Below are positions 26,801 to 37,798 of a DNA stretch of 64,000 bases, in pieces (the stretch's first letter is position 1; each line of letters begins with the position of its first letter). The DNA is taken from the NCBI RefSeq assembly GCF_035582795.1, contig NC_134368.1, positions 31,246,501-31,310,500 on the forward strand. Direction: 5' to 3'. The translations under genes were made by a program, and so were the position numbers. The notes under the pieces were generated by a model. The model saw only the letters and a program-made list of their open reading frames with translations. It was not told the origin of the DNA and did no database searches. The stretch comes from Mycteria americana (taxonomy: Eukaryota; Chordata; Aves; Ciconiiformes; Ciconiidae).

Positions 26801-29800
26801 TAACTACTTTGTAGATTAGTTCAGGACTGGTGATTTTGGACAGATACATGGACAAACCCATCTCAATTTTCATGATGTTTCAACACTGCACAGCCACCCA
26901 ATGCTTTTCTGAATCAGATCACCACTAGGAAGACTTTACACTAAAGGACTCCAGTGGGACAATTCCTATGATGCAACTTTCTTAGGCAATGCATCACCTC
27001 TGTGAGAGTAGGGTTTAAAATATCAGAAGGCAGAAATGTTTACACCTATTCCCTTGACAGAAGCTGGATATTTGGAGCTTCAGTTGCAAAGCTTATCAGT
27101 ATTTTGCCATATTATTTCATCCAGCGTTGGCTTAAGCTGACCTTGTTACACAGTGCTGGAAAGTAGCCTGTACGTTCCCAGGAACGATTGTGCAGCATTC
27201 AAGGCAAACTAGAGCACCCTTCTACCTTGCCAAAAGACAGATCTAGGTTCTCCTTTGTACAGATGATGGAACATCAAAGTAGTCAGTTATCTGTCCCACT
27301 ATGCTGGCTATTGAATCTAAAAACAAAACAAAACAAAAACCCCAAACAAACAAAAAACCAAATGCACAACCTCCGCTCCTCCAAAAAAACCAAAAAACTT
27401 GTAGCCCAGCAGTAGGAGCAAGGAAGCCCACAGCCAAGCACAGCAGCACCAGAGTGCTGCCATAGAAATATAAGACTCCCCATCTCTCACAGCCAGCTAT
27501 TGCAACATATGTAAAGACTAGTAAATTTGGAGATAAGAAACACTTAAGCATCTGCTCAAGGCTCATGTAATTTCCAAGTCCCCTGCACTGACCTAGCCAC
27601 CTGCCGTTTTCTTTAAATAGGCAAAACTCATTCCATTTGTTTGCTTATCTCTGTAAAGCCTCTATAACGAATTTAATATCTGAAGCATTTAAAAACCTAT
27701 TATAAAAAATTGTGTGCCTATTCCACAATAGCAAAATCTTTACAAACCACGCCACAGCAGAGGCTGCACCCTGACCCACAGTACTGAGTTGACACCACTT
27801 GAATATTTGCAGCTGCCATCATGCCTCACAGCTGCAGTCTACAACCTCAAGTAACCAGAATAATTTAAGCATCAGTTGCCTCCTGCATCAAACCCCCAGC
27901 CTGGTTCATAAAAAAGGAACTACTCTACTCCACAGGCCTCAGTATTTATGCTTTCAAAGCCTCAGCTTATATGGTAAGGAAGAAAAAAAACATGGTTTTG
28001 TTTCCTTTAAAAAGACATTAGTATCAATCCAACAATGCGTCAACTTGGAAGATGCTGCAATCAAAGAGAGCACAAGTAAAGCGCTCCAAATCAGAAACAT
28101 GACAGAAATAATGAAAGAAATAGACAGACAATTACAAACAGTTTAAAACAAAAATAATCAAATATAGATATTAGTCAGAGCCAGACTTTACCAGAAAGGC
28201 ATGGGCCTACATTAGTTTTCACTCTCATCCTCCTCTATAAATGGGATTATGCGGTAGGATGATTAAGGCACGCCACGACTTTCTTGTCGCTGTGGCTGCT
28301 CCCAGGAACTGAAAGGGAATGGTATCTACGCTTCATTGATGAGTGCCTGAACAGTGCTTTTTGTATCTGTTAAAAGGCTGAAAACATTACAACCAGCACA
28401 ACAGTGTGATGCAAAGAAGATGCCTGGCTGACAGTGAGGGAGATGATATAGAAAGTTAAACTTGAGTTTGCAGCCTTGGCTGTGGGGAAACATTCCTGTG
28501 ATTTAGACCAATACATGCAAAAGTGCTAGAGGAAGATAAAACTGCTGTTGCTGATGGCACTGAAATATCCAGCTTCAACAACACTCATACAAAAGTTATT
28601 ATTCAAAGCTATACATTAACTGCACAGGCATCCCCCTGCTATTCATTCTTCTCTGTCTTTTACTCACTGTATTGCATTTCAAAATCACCTGCACATACCA
28701 GTGGGTGAGATCTCACTATTCCCTGCGCTTACAACAGCCCACAACCCAAATGCTGCAAAGCACCAAGAGACTGGAAAGAGAAACGCATCAAGCTGTTCTG
28801 AACACCAATATCTGAAAGGTATCAGCGAGCTTACTAATGAAAAAGGAAATCTGGGAAGCCAGAAAAACCACGTCATAGAAGGTGTGAATGCTGGCAAGGT
28901 GGTGACTAGGAAACACATGGAAGGAGCACGGAGTTACAATATGGTATCACAATGCAAATATTTAGGGGCACAAATATTAGAGGAAAAAAATAAAGAGCAA
29001 TTAAGGTGCCAAAGTTAGCTCTGACTTTAACCAGTGTCACTTATCACAGCACCACTCTAGCTGGGAGGATTTATTCTGCTTTTTAAAGCAAAGGTAGTGA
29101 ACTTCAGAACAATAAAGTAGGCAAACAAAAGCAGCACTACACATACATACAGATTAAGGACAGCACCAGTAACAAAGTTTTATACAATCAGAATTCAAGA
29201 AGTGAGCACAAAGCACTAAGCCTGGGATCTCCCCAGGGCATAAACACACATCCCACCTTCTGGGGCACTACTATATCCCCAAGAGCCTACACTGCAGGGA
29301 TAGGCAGTATCCATGCCATCCCCAGTTGAAGCCATGCCACTGCAGCGAGGGCAGCAAAGGCCATAAAAAGAAGATCCCTGTTACAGCTCAGCTGAATGTA
29401 ACACCATACAGGACAAAAATAATTATTTAGCCTAATTCAGTATTTTCCTCTCTATTCATTAAATACAGCATGAATAAGTAATGCTGAACATACACAAAAA
29501 AAAAATTATAAAAAGTATTCAGTAGAGCTCAATCCAAATTTTAAAGTAATAGCTCAGAAGAGATTCTTTGCTTCATGGAACCTAGAAAGCTTACCCAGTC
29601 AGCTTTCAAGGTGCCTTCTGATTTTTTTGATAGAAAAATGTGCCATTTTATATGTGACTAATTTTTTTTTTTTAATAATTATCACAACAAAGATAATACA
29701 GTTTATTGACACTGGCACCAGAAGTTCTTTACCAAAATGTATTTAATACTTCTTTAGTGTGTTCTTTAAAGTGGAAAGTTCTTAATATTTATTTAAGTAC

Positions 29801-32800
29801 CAGTATTTTCCCTTAGTTCAGTTGTTTGCAATTGCAGCACCACAAAAAGCACTTTTGAGACATTTTGAGTTTTACTATTAGAAATCAATTGGTATTACTG
29901 AAAACTATCTGTTATTCTAGCCTAACATCTTGTTTGCTCTAGATAAGAATGGAACTCGAGCCAAAAATAAGACATCTGTTAGTGCAACTCCTTTAGACAT
30001 CATTTAGAGCTACCTAAAGCTGTATTCCATCCAGGTCTTCAAGTTAGAAAATATTTGCCTCCTGATAGCCTATTCAGAGTGATTCAAAGTCACCTGGTTT
30101 GAAGCAGTAGCCTGACTTAACCAGAGAGTAGCCCAGGCCCCACCCGTAATGAACTTCCAGGTTTTTGTGGAAGTGCTTGGAATATGAAAGCATTCTCATA
30201 ATTCATGGATACATAACCATTTCTCATATCTGCAGCCCACATGTTGGACAAGATTCAGCTATCAAGACGACATTTACAAATCAAATCCAAAATCTTTCAT
30301 CTTTAGAGAGGGGAGATTTAAAAAGTTGTTTGAAATGAGCTGCAAATGAGAAAGTCTACCTCAAAAACTTCCACCTGCACCAAGCTGTTATTTGAAAAAA
30401 AAATTATTTATTTTACACTGCAAATACATATCATAGCTTAAAAAAAAAAAAAAAATCCAGTGGCGCAGTTGCCAATACCAAGCCGGAAACTTGCAGATAG
30501 GAAGCTTTAGCTTTTACAAAGTGTAAGGCTGAAATTCAACAGACTCATTCACCCGAAGGCCAAGCAGTGGAGTTGGAGGTAGGGGGCCAGGGGAGAGAGT
30601 ATATAAAAGGCTGAATACACCTAAGAAAATTAAGGTTTCAGGTACAACTTAATTCTGCCATTTCCCACTTCTTGACACCTGATTTCACAACTTAAATGCC
30701 GTTCTTTTAGTGTAGTTTTTACAATTTCTAGCAAACCAATGGAACGAATCTCATTGTGTGGCACTAAATTCAGGTCCATTATACTGCTTTACCTCTGAAA
30801 TGCACTAGATTTTTCTTCTTTAAGTTCACACTGTACTTGATGGCAAGAGTATGGTATCATGTCCAAAGCATAGGAAGGCTTCAATGAAACCGTCAATGAA
30901 TTCTAGAGACATTTGTTCGTAACAAAAGAATGGTTGCATGAAGGGATCTTGGTTTCAGTTACAGATACTGAAGAGAATATATTCCTAAAAAAATGAATAC
31001 TTTAATTTCTCATCCTTACTCCAAGAGCTTTGATGCATCCCCTCCAAAGCTGCCCCATCACAGCCCTGATGTTTTCTCTGAAAAACCTTCTCCTACTGAA
31101 GTACAAGATCCCAGACTTCACTTCCCAGATTTAAGCTGGTACCAACTATCTCTCCTCATGCCTCAACAGTCTCCTTGTCAAGCAGCTCCCTGTCACCCAC
31201 AATTTCTGGTTCCTTTTCTTGTTTTTAATTCTTCCCACCACCTGAGTACATGAATCCTTGTCCAGTTTCACTGGTTCCTGCCCCAAACAGGCACTCCTCT
31301 CACAGTTTCATTTCAAGGCTCTTCATCCAAGTCCACTCTCCCCAGCAATCTTCCCAACCACAGCACAGCATTAACTACCCAGATCCATAGCTGCTCTTCA
31401 GCACAGGGTTGACAGCTATGAACCCTACAACAGGGCAAGGATACACAAAGCCAAAACTGAGGGGGGGGGGGGGGAAACAGACAGAAGAAAATTCGGAAAC
31501 AGATGAGCTGCAGGTGCAACACTGTGCCAAGTACTTGCTATGGGACATGCAGTGGCAAAATTATGACCTGAATTATTGACTACAGATAATGCAAACAGAA
31601 CTAGGCCCACACACTGTATATGTGTGCAGGTCTACCAATAATATGATGGGGTAACTGAATGCAGCCACTCCTATATCAATCATCCTCTGAGTTTACTGTT
31701 TCCTCTGAAAGATGGTTATTCCAGAAGTGAGAGGCCGATACAAACTTTTTCTGGGTCACTGGCCCAGCACCTTGCTAGTGACTCGTTCAATCACTCTTTC
31801 CCTTTCTGCCCTTTTGATATCACATCTTACCAGCTCAAAAGACTTTACCTCGCTTACCAAGCTTGCAGGTTGATTACAATACTAGACATTCTCCTTCTGA
31901 CAGTTTCCCAGTGGACTCTCACACCGCTCTCTACACTTTTCAACTTTTGCATCAATTCTGCATTAATTGGCAGTATTAAATATACCACATCGTTCATTCT
32001 TATGCTCATGTGCTTCCCAGAAAGTGTTGTATAAATAATTCTGTATTGTTTTCACTCAAACATAGTGTTTTCCAAGTTAATAACACCAGCCATGTGTAAT
32101 TGCTTTACTTAAAGACTAAGTATAATGCATAGCATATAAAAAACATATATATACACACATACAGAAACACTTCCAGGCATATAGATACAGCTAAGTGTAT
32201 ATATAGATGTATATCTATTTAGACAGGTATAACGCTAAGGGTGACAATTAGATATGCTGTGAAATGCTTCGCAGTAATCCACAAGGCACAGTCTGAAAAG
32301 TGCAGACCATTTCCTTCACACCTTGGGATGCCACACAGGCACAGCTAAGGTCTCTATTTTGCAGCAAAGTGGAAGTGCCAGAAACAACCCCTTGTGTTTC
32401 CCACGTGTTTCCGCTTCACTCTTGGCTTCCATGGCCCACTGGGGAGCACGGATGTGTGAGCAACCACCACGGCCATGGTGTTACACGTGCTCCCAGGCCA
32501 CGAGGGCTCCTGCAACTATCTGAACCCTCCCGATGCAGTGCATGTGGGCCCACAGGGATGACAGCCACCACCAGCGGTGGATTTCTTACCAGCGAGGTCC
32601 AACGTTCTGTCCACGAAGACGACAGAGGCCTTGTTGGTGGCCGCCCTCCTCCTGTTCCTGGCCGGGGCATAGCTTGCCAGCTCAGTGGCGACGACCCTGC
32701 TGAGGGCCCCCACGGCGAAGCTCTCCTCCCGCAGGCCCAGGGCGGTGAAAAGAGCGTCGAGGTCGCCCACCAGGGCCCGCACCGCCGCCCGCAGCTCGGC

Positions 32801-33331
32801 GGGCAGGGCACCCTGCCCGACCTCCGCGGGGCCGGGCCCGCCGGGGCCGGGCAGAGGCGGGAGGAGCGCCGCCAGGGCGGGCAGCAGACAGAGCTCCGCC
32901 GAGACGGGCGCCAGGAGCGGCGGGCCCCGCAGCACCACCTCGGCGCGGCCGCCCTCGCCCATCCACCGCCGCAACGTCTCCTCCAGCTCGGCCGGCCCGC
33001 CGCCCTCCGCCTCGCCGCCGGACACCAGCACGCAGTGCCGCACGCCGCCCTGGCCCAGCACGCCGCGCACGGCGGCGGCTGTGCCGCCCCGCAGCGTCCC
33101 GCTCACCACGAAGACGACGCGGGCCGCCCCCGCCGCCTCCCCCGCCTCAGCGGGCAGCGCCCTGACGGCCAGCGCCCCCGCCGCCAGCAGCTCGCCCGCC
33201 CCGCCGCCGCCCCAGTGCAGCGCCTCGGCGGACGCCGCGTCCAGGAAGACGACGGCCCGGCGCGCCCTGGCGAGCACGGGCTCCCAGGCCTGCCGGCACA
33301 CCCGCCACAGCTCCGGCACCGGCACCGCCAT
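23686..33331 (-). CDS. SCFD2: SCFD2, Sec1 family domain-containing protein 2 (5' part; exons 1-2)
   Basis: The coding sequence joins complement(32590-33331) to complement(23686-23854), giving 911 nt and about 303 complete codons. SCFD2 is a vertebrate member of the Sec1/Munc18 (SM) family; SM proteins bind SNAREs in vesicle fusion, but SCFD2's own role is poorly defined. Recognisable segments are AVVFLDAASAEALHWG near residues 26-41, LREESFAVGALS, ELASYAPARNRRR, ASVVFVDRTLDLAG at the end of exon 1, and GAVGHHGDN then LPGHKTDVMVNM in exon 2. These match the vertebrate SCFD2 proteins I remember. Exon 1 ends in phase 1 and exon 2 continues it exactly (G|GA). Human SCFD2 is about 684 residues, so more than half of the protein is not in this window; I found no further exon in 1-23685. 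The gene lies head-to-head with FIP1L1, as in mammals. Confidence 0.95.
23855..32589 (-). other. SCFD2: SCFD2 intron 1
   Basis: An 8.7 kb intron from donor CTG|GTAAGAAAT at 32590/32589 to acceptor CCCTAG next to 23854. It is AT-rich with poly(A)/(T) runs and a G14 tract. There is a plus-strand TATA-like word at 30600-30609 with no gene evident downstream. No repeat family is recognised with confidence. Confidence 0.85.
31461..31474. repeat. G14 homopolymer
   Basis: Fourteen consecutive G in SCFD2 intron 1. Confidence 0.9.
32590..33331 (-). CDS. SCFD2: SCFD2 coding exon 1
   Basis: This exon has 742 nt, encoding 247 codons plus one base. The start was set at 33331 because the sequence around it reads GCCGCCATGG, a perfect Kozak context, and gives MAVPVPELWRV. 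The open frame runs 12 codons further upstream to a GTG at 33367, but there is no ATG there. The donor, read on the minus strand, is CTCGCTG|GTAAGAAAT. After the donor the frame loses all family similarity (KKSTAGGG...), as expected for intron. The exon is very GC-rich and the protein is alanine/glycine/leucine-rich between the conserved blocks, for example GGGGAGELLAAGALAV. This is common for first exons inside bird CpG islands. Confidence 0.95.
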
Positions 33332-33720
33332 GGCGGCAGCGGCGGGCGGCCCTGACAGCCACAACACACTGCACGTGCCCGGCGCGCCGCCGGCGCCGCG
33401 GCATGACGCGGCGGGCGCGGGTTGGCTGCCCGCCGGCGGGGAGGGGCGGGGCGGTGTCGTCCCTCTGCCGTGACAGGAGCGGGGTCGCGCGGGGTCCCTG
33501 GCTGCCGGCAGCCGGGTCTCTGAGGGGACGCGGCGGCCCGAGGGAGGCGGCGGGGCCCGGGTGTCTCTGGCGGGGTTGACGGCGCCGGTGAGGCCTTTCC
33601 TCCGGCCGCGGGGGCTGTGCTGCGGTGTCCCCCCGAGGGGCCGCCCGTCCCCAGAGGAGCCGCTGTAGCCTGGGCCTCTGATGAAGGGCTGCCCGCGCAG
33701 CGCTCCTGCGACCCGGTCCG
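32600..33720. promoter_or_regulatory. CpG island / SCFD2 promoter
   Basis: Dense CpG and GC content covers SCFD2 exon 1 and about 400 bases upstream of its ATG. A consensus GC box (GGGGCGGGGC) lies at 33443-33452, about 110 bases upstream of the start codon. There is no TATA box near it. This is typical of a housekeeping promoter; the transcription start itself cannot be placed from sequence. Confidence 0.8.
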
Positions 33721-36700
33721 GGGCTTGATGTCCCCAGGGGTTAGCCTCGGCCAGTTCTCCCGCCCAGGTGTGTTACACCGCGAGAGCAGCAGCAGGGATA
33801 CACTCCTGAGAGGAGAGGCTAGGGGGCTCTTCTTTTCGCTGGCAGTGCCAAATTCTGACAAACGTGAAAATGTTTCTCTCATCTACAGTCTGTATTAGAA
33901 GCTGCTACAGTCTGTAGCCCTGGCCAGTACCAGGAGGGACATCTGAGCACTGACGGTTCAGTTTTGCCTGACATTTTCCTGAAAAGGCTGGGAGCTTCTT
34001 TGGTCTTGCTCCTGGTGAATGTTAAAACAATTCAGTGTCACTGTTTATGTCACTACCTCTTTTGTGCTGCATCGGTATCTTTGTCATACCGAGAGAACAA
34101 CTGTTCTGCCGATACTTTGTTAAATGTACAGCACTGGAAAGGTGAATCTTCCATTGCACTGAAAGGTGAATCTTCCATTGCCGTTCCCTGTCCTATAATT
34201 CTGTATTTCTTGTGTTAGCATTAACAAATCCAGTGGTTGATGAGCTAGCAACAAGAAATATTATCTTTTAATAAATGCAACTTTTATGATATACAGTTGG
34301 AGACATATGACAAATTAATTCCATTTCTCCTTTAGAAAGCTAACTACAAAAAATGCCATAATATGCATCTACAGTTTCTTCTTCCCAGAGAATGGATGGC
34401 TCGCTTGCAAATCTGTATTCTACATAGTATTTCACTTGGGCAACCTCCTCAGTACAGAGTGAGTAGGATACTTTTTCTGACATAGTGGGATTATCAGCAA
34501 TAACAAAAAGATAAATGATTTAATTAGTTCATCGACTATCTTAACTGGTCTTCTTAGGTCTCTTGCAGGTTCAGCTGGTTTCAGAACACTGAAAAACATG
34601 AATAATGTGGAATCACCAGATTTCCAGTAACGAAATTAAATCCTCTCCTTCCAGTCTGCTCCATGCACATTCCTACCCTGATGCATTCTTCCCTCTTCCA
34701 AACATAAGTCTTTGTGCTGTTCCAACCCCAATCTGTTATTTTAACCTTAGGGCATATTAACTTTATGGTACTAGAAAAATACGTAAGTTAATAGCCTCCT
34801 CGACTATTTCGATTTGAAAAATGAATGCCAAGAAAGGACTGGGGATGGTTAATCACTGGGCCCCTGGGTTTATACACAAGTAGAATTACCCTCCTCTCAG
34901 ACTGAATTACCTCAGAGATTATGTATCTCCGAGCTTTTGCTTTATGCTTGAGTGCCATGGACAAAAGCTAGATATATTATGGCTTGTCCAACTCTTTAGT
35001 TACCATTTTTAAAAGGTTGGGGTTTTTTTTCAGACATATTGTCAAAACAGCAGATGCTTTTTTAAGGAAACAAATAGCTTTTTTAGTTTATAAATACTGT
35101 ATAGATTGCAACTAGTTCTGCATATGCCAATGTTGAAAAAAAGGATTACTAGCCAGAAGGCAAAATGAGGTTAATTAGTTTAAAGCATAGTTGTTAGATT
35201 ACAAAACAAAATTATCTGAGCAGTTTTTACAGCTTATTTTATCCCATGTGCAAATTTACAACTACTGTGTTAGAAAAAGAACTTTATTAAAGGGTTCCCG
35301 TAAACTTGGTATCTTGTGGGTTTCTGGAGTGTAATCCGTGAGTCAGATGTTTATGCAGCTCACAAAGAGATCTTCTGTCCTCAGCCTTTTAGCTACTCAG
35401 GGCCTCAGGAAAAGCCTTTTTTTCAGGCCCCAACTGCTGCTCTCCTTCTGTGCAGCAGTAAGGACAAACTGCAAGGTCCCTTCCAGAGGCTGGGACTGGT
35501 GGGAGTTTTTTATCTTTGAGGGCAGAAGTTCAAATACCATCTAGGCCAGCACTCTGTCCTTGGAAGCAAAGCAGGAAGCAGGTTCAGCAGGAAACCCTCT
35601 CTGTCCAACCAGAGCCAGACATGGGTAAAGACCTTCCCAGGAGCGGTGGAAGGCTGGCAGCTATTTTCAGGACGTAGCCTTCTTGCACCAGCTTCCAATG
35701 TTTAAGCTGCTCAAGCTGTTCAAGATGGATTTTTATGTGACCACCAGCTCAATGTGATGTCTATTTAAAGGTTTCTATGAGGAAAACTGCTTTGAGGATT
35801 TGCGTTGATGTATTTTAAGAGATTTTATGTTCTATACTTACTCCTGATTTCTCTTTGTGGTGTTTTCCACAAACATATTTTCTTTCTTCTTCTTCCTTGT
35901 GTCTGCAAGTCAAAGGAAACTATTAGATTTCTACCACGTCCTTTAATGTGAGCCATAAGTGTGCTAAAGGGCCAAGTAAACAAAAAAAGGAATGAAAATG
36001 AAGATAGATACTGACGCCCAGTAAGAGGTACTACAATACAAATTTGTTTTATGAGAAACAAGTGTCTAGAAATGTTTTGGGTGAAAAACACCTTTGCTGA
36101 GTCCACTACTGTATGTACAAAAAAAATGGAACTGCATGACAAAAACCTACCCAATTATAGCACATAATTCATGATCTGTATATGACACCGAAGCATTTAA
36201 TTTCAGGGGAAAAAAAAGCCTTTTGAGAAGGTAGTTTATTCATGTGAACTCCAGTGAAATGTCATGCCATATAGGAAACTTTAAAACAAGGTTCTCTATG
36301 CAGGCAATTCAAAGAATAAGCTTCTTCCACCCTTGTGATGTGTTTCTAATACAGTCAAGCCCTCTGGTCTGATTTTTCACAATCTGTCCTGCTGTGAAAG
36401 AGGGGTCCCTTTTTTAGTTTTCACAAACAACCTAAGATGCTGAAGACTCCATTTGTACACACAACTGGTCAAAACTTGTTTTGACAGTTGTTGGTACTTA
36501 AATTTTCTAATGAATCTTGCAGTTGTTAATGCAGCATTCACAGATGTCAAGTGAGAAAATCATCAGTAAAAATGGCTTGCTACTTCCTGCCACTTTTAAA
36601 ACGGAGCAATTTCTTCATGAAATGCATAGTTACACTCTGGAACATTCACAGCACACTGTGAATGTTAAACTCTTAGTGGAGCTAAAAATAAAATCAGGCA

Positions 36701-36839
36701 ATTTGTGGAGGGGGAAGAAAAGATCTGTAAAGAGTTGTTAAACCTAAAATATTACCTCCAGCTGGGAGAGTCCCTGAGCTGAGAGCTAGGGCTGTACTAG
36801 TAGAAGTAGCAGCATGTTTATCCTGTGGTTACGCTCCCC
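33721..36839. other. Intergenic spacer between the two CpG islands
   Basis: About 3.1 kb of ordinary AT-rich sequence with short random open frames only. Apart from the small tandem duplication at 34131-34179, I see no gene, RNA or repeat family that I recognise. Confidence 0.6.
34131..34179. repeat. Tandem 25/24-bp duplication
   Basis: GCACTGGAAAGGTGAATCTT... (34131-34155) is followed directly by a copy lacking one G (34156-34179). It is a local slippage duplication in the spacer between the two genes. Confidence 0.85.
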
Positions 36840-37290
36840 CTTGGCAGCTGCCATCAGCCGCCAGTAGAAGCACGGCACTGGACTGTACGTGTGTTTGGCC
36901 AAGTCCTGCTTCTGGAGATGGGCGAGGGTGCCCTAGAGGAGATGGCCATGCTGCCGGTGGTCCCTGCTGAGGAGACGGAGGGGCGTCTGGGGATGCACAA
37001 GAGCACAAGGACCGCCGAGAGGAGGGAAAGGCGGCTCTCGCAGGCACGCCGCGCCTCGGGAGGGTGAGGAAGGCATAGCCGAGGTGAGTCCCGGCGCCTG
37101 CCAGCGCACAGAGCGGGGACCGGCCGTGCGAGCCCGGCCCGGGCAGCGGGGCCGGCCCCGCGGGGGGAGCAGCCCCCGGGCTGGGCCCGGCCTGGCCGCA
37201 CGGCTGCTCTCACCTTCCCCTCCGGTCCGGCCCGCTCCTCCCGCGGGCAGCCAGGAGGCCCCTCCGCTTCTCCCCACTCATGGCCCCCGG

Positions 37291-37372
37291 CCCGGGAGGG
37301 CCCCTCGGGGAGCGGAGGGCGCCGGGCCGCGCCCGGGAGGGTCCCTGGGGGAGCGGAGGGCGCCGGGCCGCG
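37291..37372. repeat. Tandem 41-bp duplication in the FIP1L1 CpG island
   Basis: Two adjacent copies, 37291-37331 and 37332-37372, each begin CCCGGGAGGG and end GCGCCGGGCCGCG, with two differences between them. It lies about 345 bases upstream of the ATG, probably in the promoter or 5' UTR. Confidence 0.85.
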
Positions 37373-37716
37373 CCCGACCACGTCCCCTCGCCGTCCGCCC
37401 GCCCTCCCTCCCTGCGCGGCCGGGCGCCGCCGGGCCGCCCCCCGCATGCCCGTGCCCAGGGCGCCGCGGGGCCGGGCCGGGCCCGCTTCCTGTGCGTGTC
37501 ACTCACTCGGCGGGGGAGGGGAAGCGCCGAGCAGGCGGCGGCGGTTCCTCCGCGAGCGGTGGCGTTGGGCCGGGCGGGCGCTCGCAACCCCCCGGCCGCC
37601 GCCCGGTCGCGGCCTGAGGCGACGGCGGAGGCCCGGGGCGGCGCGGCGGTGCTGCCCAGCGGCGGGAGGCCCCGGCACCGCCGGGCCCGGGCCCTCGCGC
37701 CCCGCGGGAGGCGGCC

Positions 37717-37798
37717 ATGTCTACCGGCGAGGTGGAGCGGCTGTCGGCGGACGTCGGCGGGGCCGCCGGGGACGAGGAGGAGGAGTGGCTCTATGGCG
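37717..37798 (+). CDS. FIP1L1: FIP1L1 coding exon 1
   Basis: Encodes [20 protein letters not shown] followed by EEEWLYG, close to the human start MSAGEVERL...EEEEWLYG. The donor is TATGGCG|GTACGG and the exon ends in phase 1. It sits in the middle of a strong CpG island. The length of the 5' UTR cannot be read from the sequence. Confidence 0.95.

Noticed and set aside
32516-32589. Continuation of the SCFD2 exon 1 frame past RTLDLAG
   Set aside because: A GTAAGA donor lies exactly at the break in similarity, and exon 2 resumes the family sequence in phase.
33332-33367. Upstream extension of SCFD2 exon 1 to position 33367 (MLWLSGPPAAAA...)
   Set aside because: The codon at 33365-33367 is GTG on the minus strand, and the ATG at 33331 has a perfect Kozak context and matches the expected family N-terminus.
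32300-33473. Long plus-strand frames of 351 and 262 codons over SCFD2 exon 1
   Set aside because: They are antisense shadows of a GC-rich coding exon; composition is Arg/Pro/Gly-rich with no recognisable domain.
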